In this document: positions 35,145 through 47,144 of the stretch, piece after piece
Layout: every line of letters begins with the position of its first letter
How positions within the stretch are numbered: position 1 is the first letter of the stretch
Source: Parietaria judaica
Lineage: Eukaryota; Streptophyta; Magnoliopsida; Rosales; Urticaceae
Direction of reading: 5' to 3'
Assembly: GCA_954871525.1 (NCBI GenBank)
Contig: OX940871.1
Span: forward strand, 2,976,001 to 3,040,000
DNA length: 64,000 nucleotides
The notes under the pieces: model-generated
What the model was told of the DNA's origin: nothing
Seen by the model: only the letters and a program-made list of their open reading frames with translations
Databases searched by the model: none
Made by a program: the position numbers and the translations under genes

Positions 35145-36210
35145 TTATTGTTTGTTGGCCGCCAAAGAGCGGAGGTAGCAAATATGCGCCGTGAATAACT
35201 CCACAATCGATTCTCTGCTCGGAAGGCATTCCTTAATTGAAACAATGTCCATGAAATTCGCCGACCATTCATGAAGACAAGGAAACTTGTCAGCTCCGAC
35301 GAGCTTCATGTCTCCGACTTTTTCAAGTGCGTCAAGCCAAAGCGGGACCCACCCGACCACCAAGTCGAGATATCCGACACTCTCTCCAGCAAAGAACTTC
35401 TTTCCAGTGAGCTCTTTCTCAAGGAACGCTATGTACTCTTGTGCGGAATCCATAGCCTTTTCTTTCTCTTCTCCTTGAACTAGGCATGCTGCTTGGAACG
35501 ATCCGAGCAAAACCTAGTTAAGAAATAATTTCCGACTAATAGCGTTATTTTTTCAACTTTATTACTTCTCGAAAATTAACATATAATTTTTTTTATCGAT
35601 TTGCTCAAAATTTTATTTCTAAGTTATAAAACACATTTTTAAGATGAACCGTGAATCACTTTCAATCATCGCATCCTAGCTCAAATTTATTAATTCACGC
35701 ACCGTTATACTTATGACGGGAAAATACACCGGTACGAATGACAAGGAAGAATATACAGAATTACAGATAACATAAACTAAACCATCCCGTGTATGAACAC
35801 AATTCAATAAACCAAAAACTACAGAAGTGATCAGTTAAAAAATTCTAAAAAAATGTCCAATCTCGTGAAGTTTTAATATACATATGTACCTTCTCATCGG
35901 AAAATTTGGCCCAAAATCGGGCATTAGCTCTCTGGAGAGGGTCCCGGGGTAGCAAGGGAGTGCCTGATGTCCACGTTTCGTCGATATATTCGAGGATGAC
36001 GAGAGACTCGGCAATGGGCTCACCGTTGTGCAAAAGCACCGGAACTTTCTTGTGGATGGGATTGCACTTGAGAAGTGTTGGGCTCTTGTTTCTGAGATCT
36101 TCTTCTTCCAAGTATTCATAGTCAATGCCTTTGAGCTTCAACGCCCATTCGATCCTTGCGCAGTACACGCTCCTCACTGCACCGATCAACTTCACTTCTC
36201 CCATGTTCAT
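35145..36210 (-). CDS. tau-class glutathione S-transferase (GST-e)
   Basis: Exons 36210-35890 and 35513-35145 with a 376-bp intron give 229 residues (227 from MGEVKL). Landmarks: [19 protein letters not shown] with the catalytic Ser, an extra Glu in [31 protein letters not shown] for glutathione binding, ILEYIDETW, and [18 protein letters not shown] in the helical domain. It ends [10 protein letters not shown]. The reading frame is intact and splice sites canonical. An upstream in-frame ATG (36237, MKPLKWHIY) is not shared with the paralogs. The upstream box found with GST-b, -c, -d and -f was not seen. It is the last member of the contiguous array. Confidence 0.93.
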
Positions 36211-36291
36211 ATATATATGCCACTTCAAGGGCTTCAACTGTTATTGCAACAAAAACCTATGGTTTGGAAGATTTATAGGGTAATTTGAAAA

Positions 36292-36665
36292 TTGCTTTAC
36301 TATACCCTCGACTTTCCATTTTTGCAAAAATACACCCTATTATGCCCTCAATTAATTTAGATCCCTAAATTATTCCCCTCGGCCCTCACCGAGAATCACC
36401 ACGTATTCGCCGCCTTAGGTTTGCCACGTTCTATATACTAGTCGATGTCGTTGTCTGGTCGTGTTTAATGCTTGCCGTCGAATTGCAAATAATGAAACTA
36501 TCGATAAACTAATAGATCGGGACATTTTTGAAACTCTGAGGAAGTGACAATCTTAGATTTCTTAAAATTAAAATCATTAGAGGGTATAAAGAGAAATCTA
36601 AATATTGCTTATATCTTTTGGCTTTTTTTAAAATTAGAGGGTATATTTTGGCAAAAATTAAAAGT
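36292..36665. mobile_element. small foldback element, candidate
   Basis: CTATACCCTCGACTTTCC plus TTTTTGCAAAAAT near 36300 is matched in reverse by GAGGGTATATTTTGGCAAAA near 36642, with a second AGAGGGTATAAA near 36580. Such ends are common in plant MITEs. Borders and target duplication are not established. Confidence 0.4.
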
Positions 36666-36793
36666 AGATAAAAGATATGCCCATATTTATTTATATGAAT
36701 ATGACTATTTTTATGAATATGCTTATATGAGTATTCTAAGTCTAACAGATCGGACAGCTTCCAGAACGTGTACAATAAATGTCAAATTGTCAA

Positions 36794-37867
36794 GGGATAA
36801 TAGCGGCAAAAGTGGCCAAAGTTAGGCCAAGTGTGCAAATAAGTGGCCAAACCGATTTAATATCGGCATAAGTAGCCAAAGTTTACCAAACCGTGGTAAG
36901 TACAAACTCCATCCATTTCATGTCAACGTCGTTAGCCACGTCATTTCCACAAGTGTTGAGCTTTGGCCACTTATTTGCACACTCGGCCTACCATAAAACC
37001 TCTATATATTTAATTGTTAGGGACCATTATTTTATTTTATTAATATTATTAATTCTATGAAATTTTATTGTACTATGCTTTTATAAACTTAGTCATTTGA
37101 AATCACCACACATAACTTACGAAAAAAAACCATTTTTGTTAACTTTGCCCGAAATGTAGGGGTTACTAGTGATTAGTTTAGTTTCTCCATGCTTGGAAGA
37201 ATTACGCTTTGTTTGGTTCACCAGGATACGGGATAGAAAGTACTAACAAATTTTTGAGGTTCTCGGCCCTATACAAATTACCTGATCATGATTTAGGGGT
37301 CGAAATAGAAAAAAATAAAAAGAAAACCATCTTACGGAACAAGAAATAGAACAAGAAGGTATTAGTCACTTTCACTAATCTCAAAACCCATATCAAATCA
37401 TTGATGCTACTGTTAAATTTTTTATTTTTTTAAAACTATGGTAAGGATTTTACTATTGGGTTGGAAAAATATTTGGTCGCACATACCCTGAAACTTTAGG
37501 TCAAATACATTTTTGGATCACTTTTTTCGGGGTTAATCTGACCTTCTTGGTGTGCCAAACTATTAACCACGAAGCCTTGGCATTATAGACTGAAAGACTA
37601 CTTCGTCTAGTAAAATTTCATATAAATTAATAATCTCAATAAAATAATATTACTAAATCTCAATTTAGTCCCGGCTCTAACTTACAATGAGTGGCCAAAG
37701 CTCAACACTTGTGGAAATGACGTCGCTAACGGCGTTGACATGAAATGGATGGAATTTGTACTGTCCACGGTTTGGTAAATTTTGGCTACTTATGCCGATA
37801 TTAAATCGGTTTGGCCACTTATTTGCACACTTTGCCTAACTTTGGCCACTTTTGCCGCTATTATCCC
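36794..37867. mobile_element. Mutator-type foldback MITE with exact 9-bp target duplication
   Basis: Termini are perfect inverted repeats for over 20 bp (GGGATAATAGCGGCAAAAGT at the left, its reverse complement at the right). They continue as a slightly imperfect repeat for some 180 bp or more, including TTAAATCGGTTTGGCCACTT and CACTTGTGGAAATGACGT-type blocks. The nonamer AATTGTCAA flanks both ends (36785-36793 and 37868-37876). A 9-bp duplication with long terminal inverted repeats defines Mutator-like elements. The 1,074 bp encode no transposase, so movement would need one in trans. Confidence 0.92.
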
Positions 37868-37876
37868 AATTGTCAA

Positions 37877-38149
37877 TAATAAGAATTTAGTTTATTATTT
37901 AGTACCTTTATATAGTAAAGTATAAACATTTTGGTGGCTTTTCATTGAATGATTTTTTTTTCCTTCTGTTTTAGTTTGACCTTTCTCGATGAAAAGTCCA
38001 AGCCAAGTGTCCTATTATCAATTTCTATTTAAATATAATTTGTTTTTTACCAAAATATTTTTTGAGAGGGTTGTATATAAATTTTAATTAAAATTAGGAG
38101 GATTTTAGCTAAAATTTTATATAAATGTAAATTAAAAAATTAAGATATT

Positions 38150-38188
<39 letters not shown>

Positions 38189-40636
38189 GACAATTTTATA
38201 ATGTGAATCTTATTAATTATGTAAATAGGGCTTATACAAGAAAAGAGTGTGACTCGGATAATTAAAATAAATTTAAGTGAAAATAAATTATGCAAAGATG
38301 ACCCATAGTATTACATTAACATTTCAAACAAATATGGTGTCCAGTCATTAATCTTTTTTAACATAAATTGAACGGATGTGTTTTATCGAACTCGAAATAT
38401 TTTTTCACTAATTTTTTCTTTAATACCATCGTTGTAAATGGGTACAACTTAAGTACTTTTCATTATTATCCGACCATATATAATTTATAGGTATTAGTAG
38501 TTACACCAGAAATATTGATGACTCGCATTTGAGCTCATTATCTGCCGTGATCAAGCCTAAATTTGCGGCAATTGGAAATAGACAGAACAAAGTGTCGATG
38601 AAATTAAAAATTGATGAGAAATTGAAGTCAGCTAAAGTGGCAACTTAGTCGGTCACGACTCATGTGATGTGGTGTGTCTATAAAAAAATAAATTTAATAA
38701 TTAAAAAGTTCTCGAATAATATTTTAATATCCATATGTTTGTTTCATATCTGTAGACTGTAGGTAAAACACGAAGTGGCTACCGGGTCGTTACTTGCTAT
38801 ATTTTCTTTCATCTTGATCCCGAGTTTTGTTTGGCGCCGTAGTCCGGCACAACTCTTTGGAAATATTTTTAAAGTAATTTTCTTAAGCTGAAGTTCTATT
38901 TTAAAGCTAAAATAAATCTCGTAGCTAAACCTATAAATAAAAACCTAAGCCAAGTCCCCGAACGTTTTCTATGGCACAAAAAGCCCGATTATTTGGGCCA
39001 AAATCGGATGGAAACGGATCAAAAATGTGATTCGAGCTCAAACTTTCATCCTTAACATTTTCTGTGCATGTGTGTATTTAGTAGTTAATATTGCCCATTT
39101 TTGTCATCTACATCACTACATATATAACAATTATACGTAGTATTGCACTAAAACTCATATAATGTAAGTACATGTCGTAATTGTGTTAGGAACGGGACAC
39201 CAACCTCGTTTATATATGGATCTTGTGCTCTATCTTTATCAATTAATCAGCACTCAATTATTTTTTGATTGGATCTTAGTATTTATTCTATACCAAGAGC
39301 TTTGCTTTATTAATTCAACTTGATTTTGTTAATTAGTAATACGTACACCTGATTTCTGCATAGTTAAAAACAATTTCTTAGTCTCTACCTACTTTATCTA
39401 CCAAACAAATTATGAGTTAAATATATATGTATTAATATATATATATATATATATCCATTAATTAGGTTTGATTTCCATATATTGTTGGAAATTATATGTT
39501 GACAAACATGAATATGAGAGTAGAAAAATTTCAGTGCGGAGAAAAAGTACGTAGGAATGAAAAAAATGTGAGAACGAATGAGCTAGCTAATACAAGGGCG
39601 GGAGCTAGGTGTGTGTGATGTGGTGATCTAGCCGCATTGGAGACACTTTTCGAATGCTTGCAATTTTGTAAACGAGATCCAATTTTTAAAATACTATTAT
39701 GGGTGTAAATTGAAATGAATTGTCAAATTGAAATGAACTTTCGATAATTCTTTATAGTTTTTGCTTACAGTCAGATGTTGTTGTCTTTTGGAAGGCGAGA
39801 GACAGTACTTGAAAATGATAAGTTCATGACTCAGACGGCTTCAACTTTAAAGGAATTTATAATATATATACAAGTTCATGTAATATAAGCCAAGGTTTTA
39901 AATACCGCTTGCCGATGTCGTTCCGCACTTTTCATTTTACAGATATATCGCTTGTCGATGAGTATCTCATAGGTAAGTCGATGGATATGTCGATGGACAT
40001 ATCGTTTCGCATATCCTCGAAAAAAGATTTTCGATGAGCATGCCGATGGATATTTGAGAAATTTAATACTTTGATATTAGCAAATAAAGCCACTTACTCA
40101 TAAAAAATTTTGTTAGCAAATACTGGTTAATAGTGCATGCAACCAATAGTGTAGTCTAGTCTAACTTTGCAAATATATATATATATATATCTTGTTGCGA
40201 GTACATGCAATTTTAGTCATTAGCGCTCATAATTTTTTTTAAACATAAAATAGTAAATTTGCTGTAGTAAAATTAAAATAAAATTCTTGCCAACATTTTA
40301 AGTTCGCTAGTTATGGCATACATTGATGTTTTAATTTATTAAGTTACTACTTACTACATACTAGCTAACCATTTTAAACTACGTTTTTGGTAAAACTGTT
40401 TGTAATATTTAATTGTTGCCTTTGTACATGATAAAACTCTATGAAGAAGCTACTCCTAAGAAACAATTCCTCAAATGAAAAAAGCTAAAGTAAAAAAATA
40501 AAAATCATCCCAAGGAGAGTATCATTTATAAAAAAAATAATGTACCTCAGTCTTATTTATTGTCCTATATTTTACTCAAAGCCTCACCGTTGGTGTACTA
40601 CTGTGGAGAATCCAAAGGACGAGTACGTACAATTAT
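37877..40636. other. intergenic, no gene
   Basis: AT-rich. It holds a (TTA)n microsatellite at 38151-38188 and a segment at 38340-38517 that is duplicated at 43278-43600. An ATCGATGGATAT-rich degenerate repeat lies at 39893-40060, and TA runs near 39430-39455 and 40175-40189. No coding region could be supported. Confidence 0.6.
38340..38517. repeat. duplicated segment, copy 1 (other copy 43278-43600)
   Basis: Shared blocks in the same order include TTTAACATAAATTGAACGGA, TACAACTTAAGTA, ATATATAATTTATAGGTATT and TTACACCAGAAATATT. The other copy has an extra inverted-repeat insert of about 130 bp, and each has point differences. Confidence 0.8.
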
Positions 40637-41102
40637 GATGTACCCAAGTGTATAAAATTGCAAAACTAATCAACAAATTAAGGGAAGTCGACTAGCTAGG
40701 GGTTGCTTGCAAAAGGACAATTGCACATGTGCCCGATGATCGATAAACTCGAAATGGAAATATTAGAAATCTCGGCCAACACTCACTAACTCGATCTTTA
40801 GAGATCAGGTTTTCGAATGTTTATTGGCTAGCTTTTTCATTTGCTTAAGCTCTCTTAAATAGAGCGTGATTACAACCTAACGGGCCGTACCGGGCCCGAA
40901 CTAATTAAACAAAATGAAATAACCTTACAACATAATCAAACGACATAATTAAACGACTAACTCAACTAAATTATAAATATTGACACTTACAAAAATAAAT
41001 GACTTAATCCTAGAATACTCCGCAGCCGTATAACCTGTCTTCCAGCACTCGCCGACGCCACGCAGCTTTCATTACATCCTCCGCCGGATCACCTGCTACA
41101 TT
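40637..41102 (-). mobile_element. putative LTR (minus orientation)
   Basis: Read on the minus strand it starts TGTAGCAGGTGATCCGGCGG and ends GGGTACATCA, with a TATA-like CTCTATTTAAGAGAGC and an AATAAA signal in the right order. It lies downstream of the gag fragment at 41.2-41.9 kb in the same orientation, where a 3' LTR would be expected if the rest of the internal region were deleted. No target duplication or partner LTR was found. Confidence 0.4.
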
Positions 41103-41197
41103 TCAAGCAACGAGTGCATCAATGGAGAAACAGAGAAAGAAAGAAATGAGAATTAGGTCCCAGCTTAAGACTAAATATTACTCGTAACGAGATTTTA

Positions 41198-41902
41198 TCA
41201 CATTATACCGCCTAATGAAACTCGCGTAATAATCAACATTAATAAATAAATACCTAAAATAAAATGTTTCAGATTACTTCCCGATTGCTCTTCGTCAGAA
41301 TTTGAGACACTTGAGGTGCCAGTTTTGCATTGATTTGCCCTGATCACATCCTTGATCATTACGGCTAGTCCTATCATTTCGTTAGAATTTTGCGGTTTCA
41401 TTTGTAGCAACATTGCTCTCATGTAGTTTTCTTCCAACTCGGCATCCGACAACCCATCGTGGAACCCATACCCTTGTTTATCACATAGTTCGCCACCTTG
41501 GGTGTATATGAAGAGACAAGTTTCAAATTCTTCCCAAGACCGAAATGCTTGTCGATTTTCTTGCTGTTGATACCACGGAAGTGCCCTAAATTCTAGGCAC
41601 CCTGTAACTTCCACCATCTTTTCACCTTCGGTTACCCCATTTGTATCAAAATACTTCTCAGCACGGTACACCCACCCATGTACATCCTCACCATCAAAAA
41701 TTGGCATCTTTAGATTTTGTAACTTCGAATCCACGTCAGCGTCTTTTATTGCCAAACCTGTTTCTGCCACTGGAGCTGAGCGAGAGTGCAGTTCAAGCAG
41801 CTGCTTCATCGTACCCTCCATCAAGGAAAACCGTTGGTTAATGTCCGTGTTCTTGAAGTTCTTAACCTCCTCCAATTTCTCTTCCAATGCCTCTACTTTG
41901 TA
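41198..41902 (-). pseudogene. Ty3/gypsy-type gag fragment, joined to reductase exon
   Basis: An open frame reading a coiled-coil start (VEALEEKLEEVKNF), then LKMPIFDGEDVHGWVYRAEK and FRSWEEFETCLF. This is the capsid-type Retrotrans_gag pattern (target FDGxDxxxWxxRAEKYF). The zinc knuckle, protease, reverse transcriptase and integrase are absent. Upstream in the same frame it continues without a break into 17 codons of the enoyl-reductase exon. It is a truncated retrotransposon remnant. Confidence 0.8.
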
Positions 41903-42530
41903 CATCTTGTGCCACACGCTCTTGTCTGCCACAATGTATGTGTGCAATGTTCCTGATTGGAAAGACGCTTATTATTCACGGGTCATGACGGGTTTAACGC
42001 GGGCACTTTAAAAAAGAGGCGGAAGGAAGTACCGAAGGACGGCGGGGAGGGAATGACCAAGTCGCGGGGGGAGAGATCCTTTACTGCGGACCCGACCGAG
42101 TGTACCTCTCCGACACCTTCGTATCCTCCGACAGCTGGCACTTCTGGGCTCACAGGATACAGTCGTATCACCATTTCAAAAAATATCACCAAAGAATTCT
42201 TAGAAAAATAACACTCAGTACGAGGCATATCTGAATTATATATAAAGCATGAACATTTACATAATCTATATATAAAGAGGCCTTCGATTCGATTGATCCT
42301 CACACACACGTCGTTCTCCTTCACCTCCACTCTTCAACCCACACAAACTTTCATGGCAAGGAAATAGAATCATAGTAAGTTTTATCGGCCTGATCGGCGA
42401 GAAACCCTGACCTAGCGAAGGAATCGCGAGAGCCTTGCTGGTCGTAGACGACGGCGGAGAAAGCACGCGCTGCTAGGGCTCCAGGCCGAGAAATGATGGC
42501 CACTTTCAGAGCTCTCATTAGCGACGCCAT
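41903..42530 (-). pseudogene. mitochondrial trans-2-enoyl-CoA/ACP reductase (MECR-type), broken 5' part
   Basis: MECR reductases catalyse the last step of mitochondrial fatty-acid synthesis with NADPH. Exon 1 (42530-42412) has a mitochondrial-style leader MASLMRALKVAIISRPGAL, then AVVYDQQGSRDSFAR. After an 80-bp intron, exon 2 reads VEVKENDVCVRINRIEG, lacking about ten residues expected between VCVR and INRIEG. A third piece (about 42175-42033) reads YPVSPEVPAVGGYEGVGEV and VIPSPPSFG with no good acceptor. The fourth (41952-41903) reads GTLHTYIVADKSVWHKM and runs straight into retrotransposon gag. The NADPH-binding and C-terminal regions are absent. Gene identity is recognised from the conserved motif order. 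Confidence 0.8.
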
Positions 42531-43277
42531 TGCCGTCTCCGAGCTTCGCTGCTTGTTTCGGGGTCTTCTAGAACAGGGAAGAAATTGAAACTGAAATGTC
42601 GAGTGTATAGTCGAAGAATGGAGGGTGAAAAGCCTAAATAATAAATTAAAAATAAAATGAAAATAAATTAACAAAACCTGTATCAGGTTTTAAATTCGGA
42701 GTTTAGATTCTGGATTCGGATTTTAAAATCGAATACGAGTGCGGGTGCAGATATAAAATCAGATATCGAGTTTTGGTTTCAGCCCTACTTCCTAATTAGT
42801 TTCTCTCTAGTTTAGTCTTTGAGATCACCGACTCAAGTAAATACCATAAATGTGCCATCAATCAACGCCCAAGTTTCTTTTTTGGCCCAAAACATGAATA
42901 GAAGTTGGGTCCAAGTTTGTGTTCAAGGAAAATCAGATCGACAGTAATACTTTCTTATGTTGGATCCTTATGTTTACATGCATTTTAGAAAATAGTCAAA
43001 TATTAACGGTTTATATTGGTTATAATGGTTAATATGATTTTTTTTAAATAATAGTTAATATGATTAATTGAATATTTTACAAATATTAATAAAATGTTAG
43101 TTATTTTATCATTTTTAAACTATTAAGTTGACTATTTAGTTTAACTTCTTTTTCTTTAATATAAACTATCTTTTTACACAGGTTTGTAGAATTACTTACA
43201 AAACCATAAAGAATATTTTCAAACCAAATAATACACGATTTAAAATTAAAATAAGACTGTAAGAAGCTAGAACTATA

Positions 43278-43600
43278 ATCTATTTTAACATAAATTGAAC
43301 GGATGTGTTATTAAACTTTAAAAGGAAATTGTACGAAATGTCCAATTTTGTGTCAAACATTTTAAGAAATGCTCATTTGTAAGAGTAAAAAATACACACA
43401 ATGAACATTTTTTAAAAAAATTTGACACAAAATAGGCATTTTGTTCATTTACCCAATTTTAAATAATTTTTAACTAATTTTTCCTTTAATACCGTCATTG
43501 TAGTTGGCTACAACTTAAGTAGGTTCCATTATTTATTCATCCGATCATATATAATTTATAGGTATTAGTAATTACACCAGAAATATTAGAAAACGGTAAC
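43278..43600. repeat. duplicated segment, copy 2, carrying a MITE
   Basis: Second copy of the segment at 38340-38517, interrupted by the foldback insert at about 43322-43455. The blocks TTTAACATAAATTGAACGGA and TTATAGGTATTAGTAATTAC are retained on either side of it. Confidence 0.75.
43322..43455. mobile_element. small foldback MITE
   Basis: GAAATGTCCAATTTTGTGTC near 43337 is matched in reverse complement by GACACAAAATAGGCATTTTG near 43423, with AT-rich arms extending outward. Absent from the homologous segment at 38.4 kb, so it is an insertion. The target duplication is ambiguous because of surrounding A/T runs. Confidence 0.65.
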
Positions 43601-43744
43601 ATTTTGTAACTTATGATGCAGTGAACAGGATATGCTACATTTAATGGTGATTGGTGAGATTCTTTAAGGGTTGACACTTTGAACATATAACTTTTAAGGG
43701 ACGAATTTTCAACATAATTTTTAGTATAAAAAAATAAAAAATTA

Positions 43745-43999
43745 TCGCCGTAAACTGATTCGTCGTACACGGCCTCTCCGTGCTCCGCCTCATCGTACAT
43801 TGATTCGTCGTACTCCGGGATAGCCACCTCGAACGGCTACTCTTCGTGCATCTTCTGGGACCGCTACACGTCCAAAATTTTGCCCGAACAGGTTGGCTTG
43901 GTCATCCTCGGTGTCGGACTCGTCTCGGCATCGTTGCTCCGTTTGATTCTGCACTAGTGCAGCCATCTGATGGGTCAGCAATTCCACCTGAGCGCGCAA
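43745..43999 (-). pseudogene. retrotransposon gag N-terminal scrap
   Basis: Two overlapping open pieces: MRAQVELLTHQMAALVQNQ with DDQANLFGQNFGRVAVPED, then in another frame PEYDESMYDEAEHGE. The heptad-like start followed by a charged Arg/Asp-rich region resembles plant Ty3-type gag leaders. It is too short and frame-shifted for a firm family call. Confidence 0.5.
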
Positions 44000-44114
44000 T
44001 CCGTCGACTAAGTATATATATATAAACCTGTTATAACTTATACGAGTCTTCTAAATCTAAAAAAATTATGTACTTAGTTTTCTCTTCAAATTCATAATAA
44101 ATCATGCTTTGTGA

Positions 44115-47100
44115 TTACAAAATTTCTCCTGATTTAAACTCCTCAGAAATGGTATTCGTGGATTCTTGGACTTTAGTAACAGCCTTTTTAACCTGAAATG
44201 GTCAAAATATAAGAAATTATATTCAAGTAATAAGAGTCAATGGGATAAGTATATATATATTTCCAATAATGTGTGTATATATATGTGTGTGTGGAATTGT
44301 TCACCTCCTTCTCCCAGTCAGAGCGCATTGTAATGAGAAGATAGAATAATTTTTTGCACAGCAAAGGCTGCAATAGTACCTAGCCAAAGCCCCTGCACAA
44401 TATCTACATGATCGGCATATGTGTACCTTCCCAAATTTGAACAGTAAAACTACAAAATATTATGAATTAATATTTAGGTTTTTATGTTTTAAAATTTGTC
44501 TTGTTTACTATATAAATATTTCAGTAGAAATATTAATTCAAATTATTAAATCATATAGCTTCAGTTAATTTTTAAGGAAATTGATAACGTGCCACAATAT
44601 ACAAGGCAAAATATAATTTTTGTAAGGTAGAATATATGCAATAACTTGATAATAGTTACTAATTAGTGGGATCTTAAGTACGTAATTAATAAAGTTAAAG
44701 AGATTCCCAACCAAAAATAAAAAAGAATGACTTTGGTGGCTATTAACAAAGTTGAGAGGAATTTTTGCACTTATGTTCAAAGTTTAAGGGCACGTATGTC
44801 AGTTATCTTATGTAACTAAACTTTATATAAAATAGAGATGTTAAACATGATGAATTGGTAAATTAAAGCTAATTAAATTAAGGAAATAAAGAATTGAATA
44901 ATAATACTTTAGCTTTAAGGTGAGCGACAAAAGCCAAGAGGATTGTACAAGAAGGAAGCCCCACAACGTAGAACGCTGATAGATTCGCATATGCACAAAT
45001 CTTCTGCCGACCACATCCTCTTGCAATCCCTACAAAAACGGTAATGAAAAATCGACAGATGGATGAAAAATCGATGGTTCAATTTTACTGATTTACTGAT
45101 TGATTCTTTTAGATAAATTTGTTTACCGATAGGTAAGTTTACGGATCTGATTTTACGGATAAGTCGGTAATGAATAGGTTTATTTTTTATTTTTAAATTC
45201 AATTGATACATTTATTATTAGGATGATATAATCATTTATTAAATTAGTTGATAAGATCCGTTATTTGTAATTTAGGGGTGGAATTTCTTACCGAAGTAAC
45301 AGTATTTTGGAAGGATAAATCGGGAATCAATATTTATCGGTACGATTTTTTTTCAGTACAAAGACCAGGTACCATTTTCAATAAATTAAGAACACGGACC
45401 GTTTTCATCGAATTGGGATATACTGGTCCCTATCTTCTTAGATAACTTATGAAAAAAAAATTAACCGGCATGTTTTCAACAAAACGGGAAATATTATATA
45501 CTGTTCCGATTTTCTTATATAATAATAAAAAAATGATAGTACCAACCGGTTTTGAGAGCCAGGAACGAGACCGTTTTCAACAACCCAATAACCAATTCCT
45601 GAATTTATTATATAATATAAAATAATAAAAAAAGGAAATACCTATCCCTGTTTTTTAGCGGTTACAAGAAGAAAATTGAGAAATATCGATTTAAACAGGT
45701 TCCGGTAACAGAAAAAAATGGGTTTTCCAAAAGCGATAACTAATTTGAAAAAACCGGAAAATCAGGACCGAGCCAAAAAGTCCTTGTTCAATTGTGTGCT
45801 TTACCAGAGCATAAGAGCTGAAGGAATAGCGAGCATGAGAAAGACAAGCAAATTTGTGAGGCCATCCATTGAAAAGCCAGTCCAAGTTCCGGAACAAGAA
45901 GAAGAGAACTTGACATAGAGCGCCACCAACAACACGTTTACCCAATACGACACTGAGTTCGCCATCGCTGCTCCTTTGCCTCCGAGCCCGGCTTTGAAGA
46001 CCAAACCCTAGCAAAGAAACCCGTGCAAAAACGTTACGACACCTGAGGTTATCAACATGGGAAGCATGACGCTCTGGTTCTGCAGGAACTTGAGGAGGCA
46101 CTGGAGAATTCCAAAGGCGAAGATGCTCGAAATCATGAATAGCGCGTAGCGTCCGGCTTCTTTTGACACGGCTCGGTCTTGATGAAAAGTGATTAATATG
46201 TGCTCTGTGTTCGCCCAAACTACCGATACACAGAGACTAACTACTGTGACGGCGGCCATAGCACGCTGCGTGTGTACGCTGAGCATGTGATATTGCTCAG
46301 CGCCGAATGATTGACTGCACAACGTGTCCAACGCACTAGCCAATCCCATCTGCGCGATTTATGTTAAGTATTGTGAATTCCATTTCAAAATTAATTGGCA
46401 ACGAGAAGAATAGCTCCGGGTGAAACATTATTTCTACCAGTAATGATTAGTCTGATTACCGGTTCCCAGTTTCTAGTACGGATTTAAGAATCGCTTTCAA
46501 TGGATAGAAATCCGGTGCGGGTACTTACCAGTGCCAGTTCATAAAATAGTATATACCGGAACCAGTTTTATCAACAACAAAAAAATAGTGAGTACCGGTA
46601 TTGGTTTTTACCTATATGATATTTTGTAACCAGTGAGAACGGGAAATATGGGCTCAAAACCGGTAAGTATCAGTTTATTTTATTGATTACCCAAAAAATC
46701 AGTTGGCGAAAAAAATATAAATATAATAATCGATATTTAATTTGAAAATACTAGAAACATCGGGACAGAGATAAAAAGGTCCCAAAATACCGATTCCCGG
46801 CTCCGGTTTCTCCCATTAGAGTAACACATGACCTCAAAAACCATACTAAATTCTTGGGAGGCGTATGATGTTTTTGACTTGTATACATACGACTACAAGA
46901 CTCTCCATACGTATATATGTGTATATATTTATATATATTTGCACATATAAAGCACCAATAAGTAGAAACCAGTGATTGATGCGAAGGAAGTGGCGAGCGC
47001 CGCGCCGGCTAGAGCGAGCTCGTCGAGATGGCCGACGAACATCACAGAGATGACCTGCAAAGAGTACTGCAATAACCCCACGGAGACAATAGGCATTGCT

Positions 47101-47144
47101 AACCATAATTGCTTCTTTATTTCTTTCACCAATTTATTTTCCAT
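44115..47144 (-). pseudogene. MATE/DTX transporter pseudogene (MATE-1)
   Basis: MATE proteins are 12-helix antiporters that export or store organic compounds. Recognisable exons: exon 1 47144-46956 (VKEIKKQLWLAMPIVSVG), exon 2 46349-45805 (GLASALDTLCSQSFGAEQYH), exon 6 45029-44908 (GIARGCGRQKICAYANLSAF), exon 7 44392-44305 (GLWLGTIAAFAVQKI) and exon 8 44192-44115. Exons 3-5, which complete helices 7-9 in the intact genes at 57-64 kb, are missing: the 45.03-45.80 kb space holds only repeat-like ACCGG/AAACCGG sequence. Exon 2 has an in-frame stop (LHGFLC-stop-GLVFKAG). Exon 7 is 88 bp instead of 87, a one-base insertion that shifts the frame. It lies between GST-e and GST-f. Confidence 0.92.

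Noticed and set aside
44115..47144. MATE-1 as a functional gene
   Set aside because: It has an in-frame stop in exon 2, a one-base insertion in exon 7, and lacks exons 3-5.
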